64,000 nt of DNA from Phyllobacterium pellucidum (GTDB lineage Bacteria; Pseudomonadota; Alphaproteobacteria; Rhizobiales; Rhizobiaceae): the NCBI RefSeq assembly GCF_013327855.1, contig NZ_JABUMX010000007.1, forward strand, positions 1 through 64,000, in the 5' to 3' direction. Below are positions 46,214-54,152 of the stretch, in pieces. Every line of letters starts with the position of its first letter. Position 1 is the stretch's first letter. Below the pieces are notes generated by a model. It worked only from the letters and a program-made list of their open reading frames with translations, made no database searches and was not told where the DNA came from. A program made the position numbers and the translations under genes.

Positions 46214-47686
46214 ATGTCACTAACTTCGGCGCTCAACACCGCTCAAGGTGCGATAACGACCGTATCGAAGCAGACTGCTTTGGTGTCGCGCAATATTGCC
46301 GGCGCCAACGATCCCAATTTCACCCGGCGCATCGGCTCGGTGGTCAGCGGTCCAGGCGGCTTGACATATCTCTCGGTCACCCGTTCCGCCGATGATGCGC
46401 TCCTGTCCAAGTATATCGAGAGCAACAGCCAGCTCGGCGCCTCAGACACGCTTCAAGGCGGTCTCGACCGCCTTTCCGGTATTTATTCCGCCAATGACGC
46501 ATCGGGGTCGCCAAGTGCCCTGCTTGGCGATCTGCGCGATGCCCTGCAGCTCTATGCGAACAAGCCAAGCGATACGACGGTAGGACAGGCCGCGGTCACG
46601 AAAGCCGCCGACCTTGCCAATGCCCTGAACCGGGGCAACGACGAAATCCAGAAACTGCGGCAGGACGCCGATACCGACATCGCGGACTCCGTCAAGAACC
46701 TGAATACGCTGCTTGCCAAGTTCGAAACGGTAAACACCAAGGTGATCAACGGCACGCGTTCCGGCGCTGACGTGTCGGACGCGCTCGATGAACGCGACGG
46801 CCTGCTCAAGCAGATTTCCGGCGAAATCGGCATCACGACGCTCGTTCGCGGCGACAACGATATGGTGATCTTCGCCCAGAACGGCGTCTCACTGTTCGAA
46901 GGCAAGCCGCGCGCCGTCAGCTTCACGCCAACCAGCGCCTTCAGCGCCGGCACTTCGGGCAACCAGGTCTATATCGATGGCGTGCCGCTGACGCACGACA
47001 CGTTCCAGCAGCCCTATGGCACGGGACGCCTTTCCGGATTGCTGCAGCTACGCGACCAGGTCGCGCCCGATTATCAGAAGCAACTCGACGAGATTGCGCG
47101 CAGCCTCGTCAGCATGTTCGCCGAGTCCGATCAGAAGACGCCGCCGACGCTGCCGACAGTGCCGGGCCTGTTCACCTATCCCGGCGCACCGGCAATGCCA
47201 GCAGATGGCACGATCCTTCCGGGTCTCGCCGGCACCATCAAGGTTTCATCGGCCTATGTCCTGAGCGAAGGCGGCAATCCCGCGCTTCTGCGCGACGGCG
47301 GTACGGTGCCGGCCAATCCGGACTACGTCCAGAACCCCGATGGTTCCGCCGGGTTTTCGGTACGTCTCCAGAATTTGATCGGTGCGATCACCTCACCGCG
47401 CATTTACGATCCAACGGCGAACGGCGGCAACAACAAGAGCCTGCTCGACTTCTCCTCTGCCTCCATAAGTTCGCTTGAGGCAAAGCGGCAGTCTGCAACG
47501 CAGACCAACGAATACAATGGCATTCTGGCTTCCAGGGCGAGCGATGCCATCTCCAATGCGACCGGCGTCAACATCGACACCGAAATGCAGTCGCTCCTGG
47601 ATCTCGAGCATTCCTATAGTGCGTCGGCGCGGATCATCTCCACGATCGACTCCATGTTGAAAGAACTCCTTCAGGCGGCGTCATAG
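46214..47686 (+). CDS. flgK: Hook-filament junction protein FlgK
   Basis: 490 residues. The N-terminus SALNTAQGAITTVSKQTALVSRNIAGANDPNFTRR, a central SGLLQLRDQVAPDYQKQLDEIARSLVSMF and the C-terminal INIDTEMQSLLDLEHSYSASARIISTIDSMLKELLQ-like tail are those of FlgK (HAP1). It starts 31 bp after flgE and ends 2 bp before flgL. Confidence 0.94.
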   Translation: MSLTSALNTAQGAITTVSKQTALVSRNIAGANDPNFTRRIGSVVSGPGGLTYLSVTRSADDALLSKYIESNSQLGASDTLQGGLDRLSGIYSANDASGSPSALLGDLRDALQLYANKPSDTTVGQAAVTKAADLANALNRGNDEIQKLRQDADTDIADSVKNLNTLLAKFETVNTKVINGTRSGADVSDALDERDGLLKQISGEIGITTLVRGDNDMVIFAQNGVSLFEGKPRAVSFTPTSAFSAGTSGNQVYIDGVPLTHDTFQQPYGTGRLSGLLQLRDQVAPDYQKQLDEIARSLVSMFAESDQKTPPTLPTVPGLFTYPGAPAMPADGTILPGLAGTIKVSSAYVLSEGGNPALLRDGGTVPANPDYVQNPDGSAGFSVRLQNLIGAITSPRIYDPTANGGNNKSLLDFSSASISSLEAKRQSATQTNEYNGILASRASDAISNATGVNIDTEMQSLLDLEHSYSASARIISTIDSMLKELLQAAS

Positions 47687-47688
47687 AT

Positions 47689-48738
47689 ATGAAAACCCAA
47701 TCCGTTTCCTCCTATATGCTGGCAAATGCGACCCGCAACATTCTGGCAAAGGCCCAATCCGAGCTGATCAAGGCACAGCAGGAGGGAACGACCGGCTTCG
47801 TTTTCGACAAGGGGCTGACCCTTGGCAGCCGCACCGGCCAGTCCATCTCACTGCGCAAGGAATATGACCGCCTGTCCGTCCTGACCGACACGAACGGCGT
47901 CATCAAGGAACGAATGACCACGTCGCAGAATGCGCTCACCAGCATCATCAAGGGAACGCAAGACCTTCTGAGCACGGTGACGGCAATGTCAGGTGGTGCA
48001 GCGGGCAGGGCTGTCGCTGTCGACAAGGCCAAAAACCTGATGCAGTCGACGACGGAGCTGCTCAATTCGAGCTTCAATGGCGAGTATATTTTCGCGGGTG
48101 TCAACACCGACGTGAAGCCGCTTGCCGATTATGACGCTGCGGGAGGTCTGGCTCGAGCCGCCGTCCTGCAGTCGTTCCAGGACTATTTCGGCTTTCCGAC
48201 CACGGATCCGCAGACAGCCAATATTACGCCCGCCGCCATGAAGGACTATCTCGATACCGCCTTTGCCGGCGAATTCGACGCCGCCTCATGGTCGGCAAAC
48301 TGGTCGTCGGCCTCCGATACGCTGGTCAAGAGCCGCATTGCACCCACTGAAATCGCCGAAACCTCGGTCAGCGCCAACAGCGCCGGTTTCCGGCAGATGG
48401 CGATGGCAATGACCATGGTTGCGGAGCTGGGCAATATCGGGCTCAGCCAGTCCGCCCTTGATGAAGTCGTCGGCAAGGCATCGAAGACGACGACGGACGC
48501 CATTACCGCACTCGCCGACACGCAGGCGTTCCTCGGCAATGCGCAGGCCCGCACCAAGGATGCGACTGACCGGCTGGCCGTGCAGCTCAATGTCCTCAAC
48601 AGCTCCGTGCTCGACCTTGAAGCCGTCGATCCGAATGAGGCCGCCACCCGCGTGAATGCGCTTACAACACAGATCCAGGCGTCTTATGCACTGACCGTCA
48701 AGATTCAAAGCCTGAGCTTGCTCAACTATCTGAAATAG
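47689..48738 (+). CDS. flgL: Hook-filament junction protein FlgL
   Basis: 349 residues with flagellin-like ends. The N-terminus has MLANATRNILAKAQSELIKAQQEG and FDKGLTLGSRTGQSISLRKEYDRL; the centre carries LLNSSFNGEYIFAGVNTDVKPL, typical of FlgL; and the C-terminal helix is ATRVNALTTQIQASYALTVKIQSLSLLNYLK. It caps the hook before filament assembly. Confidence 0.93.
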   Translation: MKTQSVSSYMLANATRNILAKAQSELIKAQQEGTTGFVFDKGLTLGSRTGQSISLRKEYDRLSVLTDTNGVIKERMTTSQNALTSIIKGTQDLLSTVTAMSGGAAGRAVAVDKAKNLMQSTTELLNSSFNGEYIFAGVNTDVKPLADYDAAGGLARAAVLQSFQDYFGFPTTDPQTANITPAAMKDYLDTAFAGEFDAASWSANWSSASDTLVKSRIAPTEIAETSVSANSAGFRQMAMAMTMVAELGNIGLSQSALDEVVGKASKTTTDAITALADTQAFLGNAQARTKDATDRLAVQLNVLNSSVLDLEAVDPNEAATRVNALTTQIQASYALTVKIQSLSLLNYLK

Positions 48739-48781
48739 TGACCAGCGCAATCACTGCGCTGGCTGGTGAACGGAAACAAAC

Positions 48782-49126
48782 ATGTACCAGGCCCGATACG
48801 ATGACATCATGAGCGACGGCGCCGACAACGCCAGGGAAACCGAGCGTTCGCTGTTTGATCAGTCGATCATGATGCTGGAGGAAGCGCGCGACGAGGGCGG
48901 GTATTCGTTCAAGGGCATCGAGGCCGTTCAGTTCACCTCGCGACTGTGGATGCTCGTTCTCGAAGATCTCGGCAGCCCCGCCAACGGATTGCCGCCAGAG
49001 CTGCGTGCCTCGCTTATCTCGATCGGCATCTTCATCCTCAAGGAACTCGAGGCAATCCGCCAGGAAACGTCGACCGACTACGACAGCATCATCGAAATCA
49101 CCCGAACGATACGGGACGGACTCTGA
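48782..49126 (+). CDS. flaF: Flagellin synthesis regulator FlaF
   Basis: 114 residues, all helical. The motifs NARETERSLFDQSIMMLEEA and VQFTSRLWMLVLEDLGSPANGLPPELRASLISIGIFILKE identify FlaF, which in alphaproteobacteria positively affects flagellin production and secretion opposite to FlbT. It lies 2 bp before flbT. Confidence 0.93.
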   Translation: MYQARYDDIMSDGADNARETERSLFDQSIMMLEEARDEGGYSFKGIEAVQFTSRLWMLVLEDLGSPANGLPPELRASLISIGIFILKELEAIRQETSTDYDSIIEITRTIRDGL

Positions 49127-49128
49127 TC

Positions 49129-49569
49129 ATGAAGATCTCGCTTCGTGCCGGTGAAAAGATCTATGTCAACGGCGCCGTGCTGCGCGCCGACCGCAAGGTC
49201 TCGCTCGAATTCATGAACGACGTGAGTTTCCTGCTCGAAACGCACGTCATGCAGGTCGATGAGACCACGACGCCGCTGCGCCAGCTCTATTTTGCGGCGC
49301 AGATCATGCTGATCAACCCTGCAATCAAGGATGAGGCTCATCGCACGTTCAAACGCATGCTGGCCTCCTTGCTGACGACCTTCGAAAATCAGCGGATGCT
49401 CAAGGAGCTCAAGCTGATCGACGAGCTAGTCTTCAACGACCGTGTCTTCGAGGCGCTGAAATCGATCCGGCTGCTATACACCCTGGAAGCACAAATTCTC
49501 GCAGGCGAAGTCCCGCCCGTCATTCCATCCCAAACGGACCAGGCCTTGAGGCCGGAGGCACACGCATGA
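49129..49569 (+). CDS. flbT: Flagellin mRNA regulator FlbT
   Basis: 146 residues from the ATG at 49129. ISLRAGEKIYVNGAVLRADRKVSLEFMNDVSFLLE and PLRQLYFAAQIMLINPAIKDEAHRTF are family-defining. In Caulobacter FlbT binds the flagellin leader and destabilises the mRNA until the hook is complete. The structured flagellin leader at 35301-35385 is a logical target. It overlaps flgD by 4 bp. Confidence 0.93.
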   Translation: MKISLRAGEKIYVNGAVLRADRKVSLEFMNDVSFLLETHVMQVDETTTPLRQLYFAAQIMLINPAIKDEAHRTFKRMLASLLTTFENQRMLKELKLIDELVFNDRVFEALKSIRLLYTLEAQILAGEVPPVIPSQTDQALRPEAHA

Positions 49570-49967
49570 CCACTGTTCCGCCCGTCGGCACACAACAGAC
49601 GAATACGAACAACGACACCGGCAAGACGAACGGTCCGGGTGTCGACTACCAGACATTCCTGAAGCTGCTGGTCGCGCAGATGAAGAACCAGGATCCGACC
49701 CAGCCGATGGATGCAACCCAGCAGGTCACGCAGCTTGCCCAGTTCTCCAGTGTCGAACAGGCGGTGCAGACCAACACCAAACTCGACCAGCTTCTGGCCA
49801 GTTCATCGCTGCAGCAGGCCGACGGCATCATCGGCCGGACGGTCACCAGCGCCGATGGCAAGATCAGCGGTGTCGTCGAATCCGTGCGCATCTACAATGA
49901 CGGCATGATCGCAACGCTGAAGGGCGGCGCGACGCTGCCGATCACCGCCGGCATCGTGGTCAGCTGA
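49566..49967 (+). CDS. flgD: Hook-capping protein FlgD (short form)
   Basis: 133 residues. The capping N-domain VDYQTFLKLLVAQMKNQDPTQPMDATQQVTQLAQFSSVEQAVQTNTKL is intact. The C-terminal Tudor/Ig-like domains of enteric FlgD are largely missing, which is usual for rhizobial FlgD. It is overlapped by flbT and precedes fliQ by 2 bp. Confidence 0.94.
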   Translation: MTTVPPVGTQQTNTNNDTGKTNGPGVDYQTFLKLLVAQMKNQDPTQPMDATQQVTQLAQFSSVEQAVQTNTKLDQLLASSSLQQADGIIGRTVTSADGKISGVVESVRIYNDGMIATLKGGATLPITAGIVVS

Positions 49968-49969
49968 CG

Positions 49970-50239
49970 ATGAACGAAGCCGACGCCCTCGATATCGTCA
50001 ATCAGGCCATCTGGACCGTGATTGTCGCCTCCGGTCCAGCCGTCGGTGCCGCGATGTTTGCTGGCGTGTGCATCGCGCTGTTTCAGGCGCTGACGCAGAT
50101 CCAGGAGATCACGCTGACTTTCGTGCCGAAGATCCTGGCGATTCTCGCCGTGCTCGCGCTGACGGCGCCCTTCGTCGGCTCGCAGATCAACACGCTCACT
50201 CTGCTCGTCTACTCGCGCATCGAGCACGGATTCTCCTGA
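49970..50239 (+). CDS. fliQ: Flagellar export gate protein FliQ
   Basis: 89 residues with two membrane helices (IVNQAIWTVIVASGPAVGAAMFAGVCIALFQA and ILAILAVLALTAPFVGSQI) joined by the conserved LTQIQEITLTFVPK. It is the last motility gene of the window. In rhizobia it is normally followed directly by flhA and fliR; here a minus-strand pseudogene ends 28 bp later. Confidence 0.95.
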   Translation: MNEADALDIVNQAIWTVIVASGPAVGAAMFAGVCIALFQALTQIQEITLTFVPKILAILAVLALTAPFVGSQINTLTLLVYSRIEHGFS

Positions 50240-50267
50240 AGGGCGCACGCCGTGCTTGGAGGTTTTT

Positions 50268-51577
50268 CTATCTGGCAAATTTGCGACGCAAGCGTCTCCA
50301 TCCGATCAAAACGCCTGTCACGCTAAAAGCGAACCCGCCAGCGAGAAGCGTCAACATTAGAGGTTTCCAAATCGCGTTGTTGGAGAGGAACGGAAAATCC
50401 AGGGTGTGCAGACCGTAGAATAGCCAGCGATAGGTTCGTCGGCTGGCGTCAATGACCTCAATGACACGGCGGTCACCGGATTGACATAGACGGCCGTGTT
50501 GGCTGCGTCCTTTACCATGATGCGCAGACCGTCTCCGCCCACGCCATCACTCGACCGAAGGTTCGCATAGACATCGTCGGCTGGGATTGGGGTTGGTCGC
50601 TCCGCTCTTTGTCCAGGGTACGCCATGGAAGCGGCCTGCCAGATGACATCATTGGGAAAGGCGCCGGATTGGGCAGCCACCTTACCATCCCGAATTTCCG
50701 CGATCTTAGGAGCGGCCTCGGGCCCACGAGCAAGCAGGTATGGCTTACCCGCTACAGCAGACACTTCCACCTCGCTGGCGGGAAGAATGGCTCTGATTGT
50801 GTCAGGCGATACAGATTCTGCCGCTTGGGTTACCGTCAACCCGATATACGCTTCAGCTTGAGCGTCGGTCATTTCGCCGGTCGAGAAGAGCCTTCCGTGA
50901 TCCATTGAAAGCCAGCCGCTCAGTATCCACGTGAAGACAAAAGTGGCCATGACCAGCCCGCCGACGTGGTGCCACTTCATCCAACCTCTGTAGGGAGAAA
51001 TTGCCCCTTGGTTGAATTTGGCGCCTTTGTACGAGCGTACGATACCCAGCCAGATGCCCGCGATTGTCAGGCTGATGCCAACGAGTGACATCCACCAAAC
51101 GGTACGGTCCCATGCAACCCAGTTTTGGCGCAGGACCGTTGGGTAGATCCAGTGGAGCACAGATCCCAGATAGTTCCAGGATCGCTCGAAGGTTGTCGTA
51201 CGCTGCATTACCTCGCCAGAGCGTTGAGATACGTAGAGGTCGGTCCCCGCCTCATCGGCAAGCGAGACTTTGTAGAAGGGGCGATACCTGTCGTACTGAT
51301 GGTGCACCATCCACTGATCATAGTTCAGCGGTTTCGACACCGTTTTGACCGCAGTTCCGGAAAAAGACTGGGCAATCGACTTGGCAGCTTCGCTCGAAAT
51401 GCCTGCTACGACCTCGCCAGTTGTAGCCGAAACGATCACTTGTGGACCTTTCGGTGGCTGGATGACGTACATCGCCTGACCATTTACTTCCAATATGCGG
51501 AGGCGAGCCGGCGACGTGATGCCAGATGCGATGATTGCAGATGAGGGAGACAACTCGACTTGACTGCCGTCGATCAT
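50268..51577 (-). pseudogene. PepSY-associated membrane protein, frameshifted and 5'-truncated
   Basis: The main frame (51577 to about 50470) encodes PepSY-type segments: VIVSATTGEVVAGIS, YDRYRPFYKVSLADEAGTDLYVSQRSGEVMQ, LHWIYPTVLRQNWVAWDRTVWWMSLVG, WMKWHHVGGLVMATFVFTWILSGWLSMDHG. After VNPVTA, near 50466-50474, the frame is lost: it runs on to a stop at 50357 with meaningless residues. The adjacent frame continues the expected family tail (VIEVIDASRRTYRWLFYGLH, NNAIWKPLMLTLLAGGFAFS, GWRRLRR) to a stop at 50268-50270. Thus a 1- or 2-base indel disrupts it. The N-terminal membrane anchor normally present is also absent, since the frame upstream of 51577 is unlike the family. Intact relatives are inner-membrane proteins near iron-uptake or reductase genes. 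Confidence 0.8.
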
Positions 51578-51599
51578 GGAGCCCTTGTTGATACGTGCG

Positions 51600-51953
51600 C
51601 CATCTCCAAGGAAAACCGGGCGAGGTGGTTTCGGTCGCCATGCTGCGCGAGGTCTACAAGGTATATGCCCGGATCGAGAAGTGTTCGATGAACTACGATC
51701 ACGTTATCGTGGATGGGGCAGCGCACTAGGTCAAATATACGATGGGCCTGCGCGCAATCAGCGACGACATCACCATCGCGGGCCAATCGTGCAATGTGGT
51801 TGAAGGACATTCTGACTTTGCCGCTACACACCTTTGCGGCATAAGACCAATTATGGAACTACGCTCTTGGGGCGGCCATGGGATACGCAAACAGCATGGC
51901 CCCCCCCCACTTCGTCCTCTCTCGCATGGCTCGGAGCTAACGGCCACGTCCTA
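51600..51953 (+). pseudogene. Degraded open frame of unknown origin
   Basis: One plus-strand frame reads through about 350 bp with a single TAG at 51727-51729. Before the stop it gives VVSVAMLREVYKVYARIEK and MNYDHVIVDGAAH; after it, MGLRAISDDITIAG and CNVVEGHSDFAATHLCGI. YDHVIVDGA resembles the Walker B strand of ParA/BY-kinase-type ATPases, but no P-loop is visible. A run of nine C at 51900-51908 lies inside. I treat it as a probable remnant; chance cannot be excluded. Confidence 0.25.
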
Positions 51954-52334
51954 ATTTACCAGGTCCGAGTTGGTCTCTACTTCAATGCGATCGGCCACGC
52001 GGCGAATAAGCAGCGTAGACTGCGGCTTACCTAATTCTGCAGGGACTGAGATGGATTGGGACTGACCGGGCAACAGCACTGCGGAGAACCGGGCGACAGC
52101 GCGACTTTCGGTATAAGTGTTATCTGCACCGTTCGTGCCGACCGTGGTCACCACATGCCAGCCGTCTGGCTGCTTAACCCAATAGGTGACTGCGGACGCA
52201 TCTGCGCCGAGCACCGTGGAAATGCCCTGCCCTTCAGTTGCGATCTTTGGTTCGGCGGCCTGAGCCTGCGAACTGGCAACTGTAATGCCGTACAGAAGAC
52301 TGGCGGCAGTGGCGATTCTAAAATACCTAGTCAT
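51951..52334 (-). CDS. Small secreted protein of unknown function, MarR-linked
   Basis: 127 residues from the ATG at 52334, preceded by GAGGAAAAC. A clear signal peptide (FRIATAASLLYGITVASSQAQAAE) precedes a mature beta-rich domain of about 100 residues (VTYWVKQPDGWHVVTTVGT, AVARFSAVLLPGQSQSISVPAELGK, LLIRRVADRIEVE). No family recognised. A dyad at 52354-52369 overlaps its promoter-leader region and resembles one in front of the marR gene just upstream, so it is likely controlled by that repressor. Confidence 0.78.
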   Translation of the reverse strand: MTRYFRIATAASLLYGITVASSQAQAAEPKIATEGQGISTVLGADASAVTYWVKQPDGWHVVTTVGTNGADNTYTESRAVARFSAVLLPGQSQSISVPAELGKPQSTLLIRRVADRIEVETNSDLVN

Positions 52335-52353
52335 GTTTTCCTCATAAACTTTT

Positions 52354-52369
52354 TGTGTGCATACACACA
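52354..52369. promoter_or_regulatory. Candidate MarR operator upstream of the secreted-protein gene
   Basis: TGTGTG-CATA-CACACA, a dyad with 6-bp perfect arms, lies 20-35 bp before the start at 52334. It shares the core TGTGCATA..CAC with the site at 52849-52860 in front of the MarR gene. Position over the expected transcription start suggests repression. Confidence 0.55.
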
Positions 52370-52404
52370 CTTTTCGAAGCGCAAACTTGTTATTCTGACT
52401 GATC

Positions 52405-52833
52405 CTAGGTGTTGCGCGTCAACTCTAGAAAATCATGCCGCCATTGCGCGGCTTTTTCGGGCCCTACCTGGGCCTCGAATTCCTGCTGGGCTTTTTGCCA
52501 TAGGGGCAAAGCTGCCTGCACCTTGTTGTGTCCGGACTCGGTCAGCGACAGCACTAACTTTCGGCTCTCCTGTGCGGCCCGTTCAGTTTTCAACCAGCCG
52601 TCCCTTTCCATCGGCTTGATGGCGCGCACCAGCGAGGTTCGTTCCATCACCATCGCAAGTGCAAGTTCGCTCATCGTCATGCCCGGGGTTTCCCAGAGCA
52701 GCACCAGTATCCCGAACTGGGTGTTGGTCACTTGAGCAGCTGAAAGGTGACGGTCGTAAAGCCGGGTTATGTACCTGGAAGCCTGCCGGGTTGCGAAGCT
52801 GTTGCAGGCAGCCATTGATGATCTTTCACTCAT
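52405..52833 (-). CDS. MarR-family transcriptional regulator
   Basis: 142 residues from the ATG at 52833, preceded by AGGAA; two further in-frame ATGs upstream (52854 and 52884) lie within the promoter-operator region and are unlikely. The winged helix has LSAAQVTNTQFGILVLLWETPGMTMSELALAMVMERTSLVRAIKPMERDGWLKTE and the wing ESRKLVLSLTESG, with dimerisation helices at both ends. It probably senses a small aromatic compound and represses itself and the adjacent secreted-protein gene through the two similar dyads. Confidence 0.87.
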   Translation of the reverse strand: MSERSSMAACNSFATRQASRYITRLYDRHLSAAQVTNTQFGILVLLWETPGMTMSELALAMVMERTSLVRAIKPMERDGWLKTERAAQESRKLVLSLTESGHNKVQAALPLWQKAQQEFEAQVGPEKAAQWRHDFLELTRNT

Positions 52834-52848
52834 ACAGGAAACATATAT

Positions 52849-52868
52849 GTGCATATGCACTTTGTCAA
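52849..52868 (-). promoter_or_regulatory. marR promoter with an embedded palindromic operator
   Basis: On the minus strand TTGACA (52868-52863) is followed by a spacer containing the perfect palindrome GTGCATATGCAC (52860-52849) and then a TATATG/TATGTT -10 candidate. The operator would lie between -35 and -10, the classic place for autorepression. The exact -10 is uncertain. Confidence 0.5.
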
Positions 52869-53064
52869 CATTTGTGTATGTCAAAGTGCATTGTGAAACA
52901 CGCGTGCCGTTAGCCAGTCAAAAACTTCCGACTTCGCGTTAAAACATAGCTCTTCCGGCTTCCCTCACGCGCTTTGGTTCGTGGGATCGTGGATTGATCG
53001 CCGTGCGCCGCCTGGCGCATGGCCACAGATTTGCTTAAGCCCGATGCATGCCTTGGAGATCACA

Positions 53065-53292
53065 ATGATGAGCGTGTGGCGCCGTATCATACAGCGGAGG
53101 AGTTTTTGGGCGGATCAATACTACTCTTTCGGCAGGAGCGACCTTGATCACAATCTGCTTTTAACGCTTAAGCGACTGCGTGAGCATACATTGCTAATCA
53201 TAGTGCACGAATTCAAAGCTTTCTACGCTACCCCAACTGGCAGAACTGTCTTCTTGATCGAACCAGTAGGGATCCAGCCGATCACTGAATGA
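53065..53292 (+). CDS. Small hypothetical protein
   Basis: 75 residues from an ATG at 53065 that has GGAG six to seven bases upstream; a longer frame reaches 52981 but with a less natural N-terminus. The sequence (MMSVWRRIIQRRSFW, then HNLLLTLKRLREHTLLIIVHEF) is basic and amphipathic with no recognised family. The surrounding sequence 52834-53342 contains no other supported gene. It may be spurious. Confidence 0.28.
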   Translation: MMSVWRRIIQRRSFWADQYYSFGRSDLDHNLLLTLKRLREHTLLIIVHEFKAFYATPTGRTVFLIEPVGIQPITE

Positions 53293-53342
53293 GCGAAACC
53301 CGCCGATGTTTTCAACGACGGGCGTTGTTCGTTGCTTCTCGC

Positions 53343-53681
53343 CTATTTCGGGCAATCCTTCGGTGGCTGGCCGGTCGTGGATTGCGTTCCTGACGCAGTC
53401 CCGGAGGAGTCCGGGCAGTCGAGAGCTCCACTGCCGGCAGGCTTGTCACTCGACGAGCCGGAGCCTGTGTTCGGGGTTGCAGTGCCAGATGAGTCGGGCG
53501 TTCCTGTATTGCCCGAAGCCCCACCCGATTTATTGGAGTTGGAATTGGAGCCGCCAGAACTTTCCGACGATCCGGTGTTGCCGGATGCACCACCCGAAGT
53601 ATTGCCACTACCCGAATTTTGAGCGACAGCGGCGCTGGCCAAGGCCAGGCTGAAGAATGCAATTAAGATAGATTTTGTCAT
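53343..53681 (-). CDS. Secreted low-complexity Ser/Gly/Asn-rich protein
   Basis: 112 residues. A standard signal peptide (ILIAFFSLALASAAVAQ) is followed by a mature part made almost only of Ser, Gly, Asn, Thr and Pro. SGGASGNTG occurs twice about 23 residues apart, and DCPDSSG and KDCPK supply two Cys. The start has an excellent AAAGGAGA. It is likely disordered and periplasmic or exported. A sequence one mismatch from a general-stress (EcfG-type) promoter lies 37-61 bp upstream of the start codon. Confidence 0.8.
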   Translation of the reverse strand: MTKSILIAFFSLALASAAVAQNSGSGNTSGGASGNTGSSESSGGSNSNSNKSGGASGNTGTPDSSGTATPNTGSGSSSDKPAGSGALDCPDSSGTASGTQSTTGQPPKDCPK

Positions 53682-53717
53682 GTCTCGGTCTCCTTTCGCA
53701 GATTGATACTCGGAGCT

Positions 53718-53742
53718 AACAAATGGTCTGAGCTAAGGTTCC
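53718..53742 (-). promoter_or_regulatory. EcfG-like stress promoter candidate for the low-complexity protein
   Basis: Read on the minus strand: GGAAC at 53742-53738, 16 bases, then TGTT at 53721-53718. The alphaproteobacterial general-stress consensus is GGAAC-N16/17-CGTT, so there is one mismatch in the -10. It would give a leader of about 30 bases to the start at 53681. Confidence 0.4.
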
Positions 53743-53842
53743 GAGTCTTATTTTCTTCGTCATGCGAAAGTTTGAACCGACAAGTGCCCTTTGTTGTAAG
53801 TGCTGTCGAAGCTCGCGGAGAGCCCGCAGCGGCATCGCGCAA

Positions 53843-54076
53843 CTATTCGCTGGCGCGCACATAGACGAATGGAATCTCGTTCTGTTCGGCCCAAGCCAGT
53901 GACGCGGTGACAGCTTCATCGAGCGTATCAAATGGCTCCGGCTGGAAGTAGGCAGGCCCGTCGATCGCGGATAACGATCCATCCGCAACGAACTTCCCGT
54001 CAACCTTCTCGATCAGGACCCAATCTTCCTTCTCGGGCGGTTTCGACGCGCCATCAATATCCTTGAGCTGGGTCAT
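53843..54076 (-). CDS. Small acidic hypothetical protein
   Basis: 77 residues from the ATG at 54076, preceded by GGAGGAAGCC; an in-frame start at 54106 would lie upstream of this good ribosome site. The sequence alternates short strands and one helix (DWVLIEKVDGKFVADGS, FDTLDEAVTASLAWAEQNEIPFVYVRASE) and is strongly acidic. No family recognised. It is in the same orientation as the FMN reductase gene 76 bp upstream and may be co-transcribed. Confidence 0.65.
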   Translation of the reverse strand: MTQLKDIDGASKPPEKEDWVLIEKVDGKFVADGSLSAIDGPAYFQPEPFDTLDEAVTASLAWAEQNEIPFVYVRASE

Positions 54077-54152
54077 GGCTTCCTCCGTCGATTGCTCAAT
54101 TTTCAAACTCAGAATTCCGCTTCGGTATGCATGGTTTCTGCGGGGCGATGTG

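Noticed and set aside
50240..50267. Terminator after fliQ (GCAC-GCC-GTGC followed by T-rich stretch)
   Set aside because: The stem is only 4 bp and the T run starts 7 bases later, so it is too weak to call.
52981..53064. Upstream extension of the small hypothetical frame at 53065
   Set aside because: No ribosome site and unnatural composition (Pro/Trp/Arg-rich); the start at 53065 has GGAG.
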